Assembly (NCBI GenBank): GCA_035765755.1
Contig: DASTWW010000010.1
Location: 1-21,298, forward strand
DNA from: DASSKA01 sp035765755
GTDB taxonomy: Bacteria; Actinomycetota; Actinomycetes; Propionibacteriales; Nocardioidaceae
Direction of reading: 5' to 3'
Length of the DNA stretch: 21,298 bases
The notes under the pieces were generated by a model. It did no database searches. It was given only the letters and a program-made list of their open reading frames with translations, and was not told the DNA's origin. Position numbers and translations under genes: made by a program. Positions 13,014 through 18,390 of the stretch are shown here, in pieces (position 1 is the first letter of the stretch; each line of letters begins with the position of its first letter).

Positions 13014-14144
13014 ATGCCCCGTCGCGCTCGCAGCTGCCTGCCGCCCTTGGCCGTCCTTCCCCTGCTTCTCCTGGTCGGGTGCGGGGGGCCGGGCCAGGAG
13101 GCCTCGGGGTCTCCCGACGCTCCAGCGACCGTCGCCGTCTCCCTGACGGAGCGGGGCTGTGCGCCGCACCCGGCCCAGGTCCCGGCCGGGGCGGTCGAGC
13201 TCGAGGTCGCGAACGACGGCGCCACGGCAGTGACCGAGGCCGAGCTGATGCAAGGCTCTCGGGTGCTCGGCGAGAAGGAGAACCTGACCCCCGGGCTGTC
13301 CGGGACGTTCAGCCTGACCCTGTCGCCGGGCCGGTACACCGTCTACTGTCCGGGTGCGGCCCAGGAGAAGGCGGCGCTGACCGTCACCGGGGCCGCCGCC
13401 CAGGCCGAGGAACCGCGTCTCACCAACGCGGTCGCCAGCTACCGCCACTACGTGCAGGACCAGGCGGATCGGCTGGTCCGAGCGACGACGACATTCGCGA
13501 AGACCCTGGAGGACGGCGACCTCGCGAAGGCCAAGCGGATGTATCCGCACGTCCGCGCCTACTACGAGCGGATCGAGCCCGTCGCCGAGTCGTTCGGGAC
13601 CCTCGACCCGGAGATCGACGCCCGTCTCAGCGACGTCGCCAGCAACGCCGAGTGGACCGGGTTCCACCGGATCGAGAAGAACCTCTGGCGGGGGAGTACG
13701 ACGCGCGGCACCGCGTCGTACTCCCACGGACTGCTCGAGGACGTGACCCGTCTGCGCGACCGCGTCCAGGACCTCCCGTTGCAGGCGGCGCAGATCGCCA
13801 ACGGGGGCGTGGGCCTGCTCGACGAGATCGCCAACAGCAAGATCACCGGCGAGGAGGAGCGGTACTCCCACACCGACCTGTACGACTTCGAGGCGAACCT
13901 GCAAGGCGTCCGCGCGGTGGTGACCGCCCTCCGACCGGTCGTCACCAAGGTCGAGCCGCAGCTGATGGACACGATCGACCATCAGCTAGCGGCGGTCGAG
14001 ACGTCGCTCGACCAGCTCAGGAAGGGCCGCGGCTTCGTCAGCTACACCGAGTCCACCGTGCCCGCCACCGTGCGCCGCGACCTGACCGGCACCGTGGACG
14101 CGCTGGCCGAGAGCCTGAGCCGGGTCGCGCCGGCGATCGTCTGA
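13014..14144 (+). CDS. efeO: EfeO, iron-uptake lipoprotein with cupredoxin and M75 domains
   Basis: This extracytoplasmic partner of EfeU has 376 residues. ATG 13014 is followed by a lipoprotein signal (MPRRARSCLPP, hydrophobic run, lipobox LVGC with Cys23), so it should be anchored on the outer face of the membrane. Residues about 36-126 are the cupredoxin-like domain, with C49, acidic E76/E78 and C112 as candidate metal ligands. Residues about 133-375 are the imelysin-like M75 domain, with the HxxE motif H218-R-I-E221 in GFHRIEKNLW. The domain order and length are those of full EfeO, not the shorter EfeM. The ribosome site is weak (GAGAGA), and efeB starts one base after its stop. Confidence 0.95.
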   Translation: MPRRARSCLPPLAVLPLLLLVGCGGPGQEASGSPDAPATVAVSLTERGCAPHPAQVPAGAVELEVANDGATAVTEAELMQGSRVLGEKENLTPGLSGTFSLTLSPGRYTVYCPGAAQEKAALTVTGAAAQAEEPRLTNAVASYRHYVQDQADRLVRATTTFAKTLEDGDLAKAKRMYPHVRAYYERIEPVAESFGTLDPEIDARLSDVASNAEWTGFHRIEKNLWRGSTTRGTASYSHGLLEDVTRLRDRVQDLPLQAAQIANGGVGLLDEIANSKITGEEERYSHTDLYDFEANLQGVRAVVTALRPVVTKVEPQLMDTIDHQLAAVETSLDQLRKGRGFVSYTESTVPATVRRDLTGTVDALAESLSRVAPAIV

Positions 14145-14145
14145 G

Positions 14146-15375
14146 ATGAGCGTAGGCACCGGATTCTCGCGACGCGCGTTCCTCGGCGGTGTCGGCGCCG
14201 GCGGGGCCGGGCTGGTCGCCGGCGCCGTGGTCGGGCACGAGGTGTCCGCCCCGGCCAGGCCGCCGGCGGTGCCTTTCCACGGCGAGCACCAGGCCGGCAT
14301 CGGCACCGCCGCCCAGGACCGGCTGGCCTTCGCCAGCTTCGACGTGGTCACCACCAGCCGGACCGAGCTGCGCGACCTGCTCCGGGAGTGGACGGCCGCA
14401 GCCACCGCGATGTGCAAGGGGAGGCCGGCCCCCGGCGGCTCCCAGGACCTGCTCGCGCCGCCGGCCGACACCGGCGAAGCGCTGGGGCTCGACCCGGGCG
14501 GGCTCACCGTCACCGCCGGCTTCGGACCCAGCCTGTTCGACGACCGGTTCGGCCTCGCCGGCAGGCGACCGGCCGCCCTCCGCGAGCTGCCGCGGCTGCC
14601 CGGCGAGAACCTCGACCCGACCCGCAGCGACGGCGACCTGTGCCTCCAGGCCTGCTCCGCGGATCCCCAGGTGGCCTTCCACGTCATCCGGAACCTCGCC
14701 CGGATCGGCCGAGGCGTGGTGGAGATGCGCTGGTCCCAGCTCGGCTTCGGGCGTACCTCGTCCACCACGAGCACCCAGTCCACCCCGCGGAACCTGTTCG
14801 GCTTCAAGGACGGCACCCGCAACCTGCGCGGCGACGACCCCGAGAGCATGCGCCGCCACGTCTGGGTCGGCCCCGACGCCGACCAGGCCTGGATGTGCGG
14901 CGGCACCTACCTCGTGGCCCGGCGCATCCGGATGCACATCGAGTCCTGGGACCGCTCGACGCTCGGCGAGCAGCAGCAGGTGTTCGGCCGCACCAAGCAG
15001 GTCGGTGCGCCGCTGACCGGCACCCACGAGCGCGACCGTCCGGACTTCCACGCCCGCGACCGCAGCGGCCGACCGGTCATCCCGGTCGACGCGCACATCC
15101 GGCTGGCCGCCCCGGAGAACAACGGCGGCCGGGCCATCCTGCGCCGCGGCTACTCGTTCACCGACGGCATCGACCCCGCCTCCGGCGAGCTGGACGCCGG
15201 CCTGTTCTTCGTCGTGTTCGTCAACGACCCAGGCGTGTTCGTCGACCTCCAGAACAAGCTCGGCAGCCTGGATGCCCTCTCGGAGTACATCGTGCACGAC
15301 GGGAGCGGGCTGTTCGCCTGCCCGCCGGGCGCGCGCGGCGAGGGCGACCACTGGGGCCGGGCGCTGTTCGCCTGA
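14146..15375 (+). CDS. efeB: EfeB, Tat-exported DyP-type heme peroxidase
   Basis: This heme peroxidase of the EfeUOB system has 409 residues. The stop and start are arranged TGAGATG, so translation is likely coupled to efeO. The N-terminus carries a twin-arginine signal, S8-R-R-A-F-L-G, then a Gly/Ala-rich hydrophobic stretch, so the folded, heme-loaded enzyme is exported. DyP marks are complete: GFKDGT with D222, proximal His317 in VDAHIRLAAPENN and distal-side R334 in ILRRGYSF. In the known system it oxidises ferrous iron (or acts on heme, which is disputed) before uptake through EfeU. Its stop is only 5 bases from that of the convergent enolase-family gene. Confidence 0.95.
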   Translation: MSVGTGFSRRAFLGGVGAGGAGLVAGAVVGHEVSAPARPPAVPFHGEHQAGIGTAAQDRLAFASFDVVTTSRTELRDLLREWTAAATAMCKGRPAPGGSQDLLAPPADTGEALGLDPGGLTVTAGFGPSLFDDRFGLAGRRPAALRELPRLPGENLDPTRSDGDLCLQACSADPQVAFHVIRNLARIGRGVVEMRWSQLGFGRTSSTTSTQSTPRNLFGFKDGTRNLRGDDPESMRRHVWVGPDADQAWMCGGTYLVARRIRMHIESWDRSTLGEQQQVFGRTKQVGAPLTGTHERDRPDFHARDRSGRPVIPVDAHIRLAAPENNGGRAILRRGYSFTDGIDPASGELDAGLFFVVFVNDPGVFVDLQNKLGSLDALSEYIVHDGSGLFACPPGARGEGDHWGRALFA

Positions 15376-15380
15376 GGCAC

Positions 15381-16487
15381 CTACTGGACCCGGTACCCCT
15401 CCAGATCGGCGTGCTTCACGTCCAGCCCGAGTCCGGCGCGGGACCGGTCCGGTCGCAGCACGCCGTCCGGCTCCGGGCTGAGCACCCCGTCGAAGGCCAT
15501 CCCCTCGATGCGGATGTGGTCGTGGAAGTACTCCAGGTGCCGCAGGTGCCAGATCGCGGTGCCGACGTGGGCGCTCACCTGCGGGGCGCAGTGCAGCGAC
15601 AGGTCGATGGAGCGCGCGTCGCAGAGGGCGGCGACTCGCAGCACGCCGCTGATGCCCAGCGCCCGGGTGACGTCGGCCTGGAGGCAGTCCACGGCGCCCG
15701 CGTCGAGCATGGTGTGGAAGTACGGAAGGTGGTAGCCGTACTCGCCGGCGGTGATGTCCAGGCCACCCGGACCCTGGTCGCGCAGCAGCCGGAGGCCTTC
15801 GAGGTCGTCGGAGCTGACCGGCTCCTCCAGCCAGCGCACGTCGCGCTCGGCGAAGATTCCCGCCCACTGCAGCGCCTGCTTGCGGCTGTAGGCGCCGTTG
15901 GCGTCGACGAACAGCTCGACATCGTCGCCGATCGCCTTGCGCGCCACCTTCAACCGCTGCCTGTCCCGGTCCGGGTCCCGGCCGACCTTCATCTTCACGC
16001 GCGGGATGCCGGCCTCGGCCCAGTTGCTCAGCTGGTCGGCGAGCTGCTTGTCGTCGTAGGACGTGAAGCCCCCGCTGCCGTAGACCGGGGTCCCGTCGTG
16101 CACAGCGCCGATGGCCACCATCAGCGGGATGTCGAGCAGCCGGGCGTGCAGGTCCCACAGCGCCACGTCGACCGCGGAGATCGCCTCGGCGACCAGCCCC
16201 GGCTTGCCGAGGTTGCGCACCGCATGCTGCATCGCCGCCCAGGAGGCGGCCGGGGTGTGCGCGTCGCGGCCTTCCACCACTCCAGCGAGCTTGCCGCTCA
16301 CCACGGCGGCGGCCGCCGGCCCGGCATAGGTGTAGCCGACACCGGTCTTGCCCCCCGCGCGCACTTGCACGAGCACCAGCGTGGTGGAGTCCCAGGCCAG
16401 CGTCCCGTCTGACTCGGGGGCGTCGGTGGGGACCTGGTACGCCGACACCTCCACCTGCTCGATCGACACGGACTCCGGCACCGGCAA
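15381..16487 (-). CDS. Enolase-superfamily enzyme, mandelate racemase subgroup
   Basis: This 368-residue enzyme removes the proton next to a carboxylate, with Mg2+ holding the enolate. The start is placed at TTG 16487, because AGGAGG (16495-16500 on this strand) lies 7 bases upstream; GTG 16481 and an upstream GTG at 16556 are alternatives. With the TTG as residue 1, the whole catalytic set is present at near mandelate-racemase numbering: K165-M-K167, metal ligands D195, E221 and E249, the D272-H299 dyad and E319. The N-terminal capping domain (about 1-130) sets specificity and gives no obvious clue. Racemisation or dehydration of a 2-hydroxy or sugar acid is the family expectation; the substrate is unknown. 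It is divergent from the ThDP enzyme operon. Confidence 0.88.
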   Translation of the reverse strand: MPVPESVSIEQVEVSAYQVPTDAPESDGTLAWDSTTLVLVQVRAGGKTGVGYTYAGPAAAAVVSGKLAGVVEGRDAHTPAASWAAMQHAVRNLGKPGLVAEAISAVDVALWDLHARLLDIPLMVAIGAVHDGTPVYGSGGFTSYDDKQLADQLSNWAEAGIPRVKMKVGRDPDRDRQRLKVARKAIGDDVELFVDANGAYSRKQALQWAGIFAERDVRWLEEPVSSDDLEGLRLLRDQGPGGLDITAGEYGYHLPYFHTMLDAGAVDCLQADVTRALGISGVLRVAALCDARSIDLSLHCAPQVSAHVGTAIWHLRHLEYFHDHIRIEGMAFDGVLSPEPDGVLRPDRSRAGLGLDVKHADLEGYRVQ

Positions 16488-16578
16488 CGGACAACCTCCT
16501 CGCGACGGGTAATCAATCCTGACGTAAGGGGTACCCGCGGTGTTCGTAGACAACACCTACGCCGAAGGGGAGTGCCCG
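16488..16578. promoter_or_regulatory. Divergent promoter region with dyads
   Basis: This 91-base region must serve both the enolase-family gene and the ThDP enzyme operon. It contains ribosome sites at either end (16495-16500 for the - strand, GGGGAG 16567-16572 for the + strand), the palindrome GGGTACCC (16529-16536) and a GTGTT/AACAC inverted repeat (16540-16544 with 16552-16556). I could not assign -35/-10 pairs with confidence on either strand. A shared regulator acting here is plausible. Confidence 0.4.
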
Positions 16579-18390
16579 ATGCCGCTGACCGCCGACTTCA
16601 TCCTCGAACGCCTCCGAGAGTGGGGCATCCACCGGATCTTCGGCTACCCCGGGGACGGCATCAACGCCTTCCTCGGCGCCCTCGACCGGGCCGACGGTGA
16701 CCCGGAGCTGATCCAACCCCGGCACGAGGAGATGGGCGCCTTCATGGCCACGGCGCACGCCAAGTTCACCGGCGAGATCGGTTGCTGCATGGCCACCTCC
16801 GGCGGCGGCACCATCCACCTGCTGAACGGGCTGTACGACGCGAAGCTGGACCACCAGCCGGTGGTCGCCATCATCGGCCAGCAGAAGCGGATCTCCCTCG
16901 GCGCCGGCTTCCAGCAGGAGATCGACCCGAACACCCTGTTCAAGGACGTGTCCGCCGACTTCGTGCAGACCTGCATGCACCCGGCCCAGGCCCGGCAACT
17001 GGTCGACCGGGCCTGCAAGGTAGCGCTGACCAACCGGACGGTGGCGACCATCATCGTGCCCGACGACGTGGCCGAGGAGCCGGCGCAGACCTCCCCGCCC
17101 CGCATGCACGGCGCCGTCTACACCAGCGTGGGCTGGACCCAGCCACGGGTCATTCCGCCCGACAGCGAGATCCAGAAGGCCGCCGACATCCTCAACGAGG
17201 GCAAGAAGGTGGCCATGCTGGTCGGTCAGGGTGCCGCGAAGGCGGCCGACGAGGTGGTGGAGATCGCCGAGCTGCTCGGCGCCGGTGTGGCCAAGACGTC
17301 GCTGGGTCGCGCGGTGCTGCCGGACGACCTGCCCTGGGTCACCGGGCCCATCGGCCTGCTGGGCTCGACGTCCAGCCACGAGATGATGATGAACGCCGAC
17401 ACACTCTTCATGGTGGGCAGCAGCTTCCCCTACACCGAGTGGCTGCCGCAGGAGGGCCAGTGCAAGGGCGTCGAGATCGACATCGACGGGAAGATGATCG
17501 GGGTCCGCTACCCGATGGACGCCCACCTCGTCGGCGACACGAAGGAGACCCTGGAGCGGCTGATCCCCCTGATCCACCGCAAGGAGGACCGGTCCTGGCG
17601 CAAGAAGATCGAGGGCGAGGTCCGGGAGTGGTGGAAGGTGCTCGACGACCGCGCCCACGACAAGGCCGACCCGCTCAACCCTGAGCTGGTCGTGCACGAG
17701 CTGTCCAAGCGGCTGCCCGACGAGGCGATCCTCACCACCGACGCGGGTTCGGCGGCGAACTGGTGGTCGCGGCACCTGAAGATGCGGCCTGGGATGCAGG
17801 CGTCGCTGGCCGGGAACCTCGCGACGATGGGCCCGGGCACGCCGTACGCCATCAGCGCCAAGCTCGACTACCCGGACCGGCCGGTGATCGCCCTGGTCGG
17901 TGACGGGGTGTTCCAGATGAACGGTCTGGCTGAGATGATCACCGTCAAGCGCTACCTGGACAGGCTGAGCAAGTCTCCGCTGATCTTCTGCGTGTTCAAC
18001 AACCAGGACCTGAACCAGGTCACCTGGGAGCAGCGGGCGATGGCCGGTGACCCGAAGTTCCCGGGCTCGCAGTCCATCCCCGACGTGCCGTACGCCGAGT
18101 GGGGCAAGCTGCTCGGACTGACAGGCATCCGTTGCGACGACCCGAAGAAGATCGGCAAGGCGTGGGACGACGCGCTGGCGGCCAAGGGTCCGGTGGTGCT
18201 GGAGGTGGTCACCGACCGGGAGATCCCGCCGATCCCGCCGCACATCAAGAAGATGCAGGCCAAGAAGGCGGCCAAGGCGCTGCGCGAGGGCGACCCCGAG
18301 GCCTGGGGCATCACGATGAAGGGCGCCAAGCAGAAGGGGCACGAGTTCACCGAGTCGCTGAAGTCCAAGCTGCCCGGAGGCCGATCCTGA
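16579..18390 (+). CDS. Thiamine-diphosphate enzyme, pyruvate oxidase / PoxB-like
   Basis: This 603-residue ThDP- and probably FAD-dependent enzyme resembles pyruvate oxidase (quinone type). ATG 16579 has GGGGAG 6 bases upstream; a GTG at 16540 would add 13 residues. The N-terminal domain carries R48-H-E50-E with catalytic Glu50 at the same number as in E. coli PoxB, followed by HLLNGLYDAKLDHQPVVAI and GFQQEIDP. The cofactor motif runs from G441-D-G to N474-N475. One oddity: the normally conserved SGPG loop reads S74-G-G-G77. A Lys-rich tail ends the protein. The expected reaction is oxidative decarboxylation of pyruvate to acetate and CO2, with electrons to quinone, but another 2-oxoacid is possible. 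Its stop shares one base with the start of the next gene. Confidence 0.87.
   Translation: MPLTADFILERLREWGIHRIFGYPGDGINAFLGALDRADGDPELIQPRHEEMGAFMATAHAKFTGEIGCCMATSGGGTIHLLNGLYDAKLDHQPVVAIIGQQKRISLGAGFQQEIDPNTLFKDVSADFVQTCMHPAQARQLVDRACKVALTNRTVATIIVPDDVAEEPAQTSPPRMHGAVYTSVGWTQPRVIPPDSEIQKAADILNEGKKVAMLVGQGAAKAADEVVEIAELLGAGVAKTSLGRAVLPDDLPWVTGPIGLLGSTSSHEMMMNADTLFMVGSSFPYTEWLPQEGQCKGVEIDIDGKMIGVRYPMDAHLVGDTKETLERLIPLIHRKEDRSWRKKIEGEVREWWKVLDDRAHDKADPLNPELVVHELSKRLPDEAILTTDAGSAANWWSRHLKMRPGMQASLAGNLATMGPGTPYAISAKLDYPDRPVIALVGDGVFQMNGLAEMITVKRYLDRLSKSPLIFCVFNNQDLNQVTWEQRAMAGDPKFPGSQSIPDVPYAEWGKLLGLTGIRCDDPKKIGKAWDDALAAKGPVVLEVVTDREIPPIPPHIKKMQAKKAAKALREGDPEAWGITMKGAKQKGHEFTESLKSKLPGGRS

Noticed and set aside
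14388..16412. A 674-codon + strand frame opposite the enolase-family gene
   Set aside because: It runs through efeB out of frame and then antisense to the MR-type gene; no domain can be seen.
14038..16494. An 818-codon - strand frame across efeB and the enolase-family gene
   Set aside because: It is a GC-driven shadow: the overlapping efeB and MR-type genes have complete motifs, while this frame gives low-complexity Arg/Ala/Gly sequence.
16513..18342. A 609-codon - strand frame opposite the ThDP enzyme
   Set aside because: Antisense shadow, Val/Leu/His-rich, no motif.
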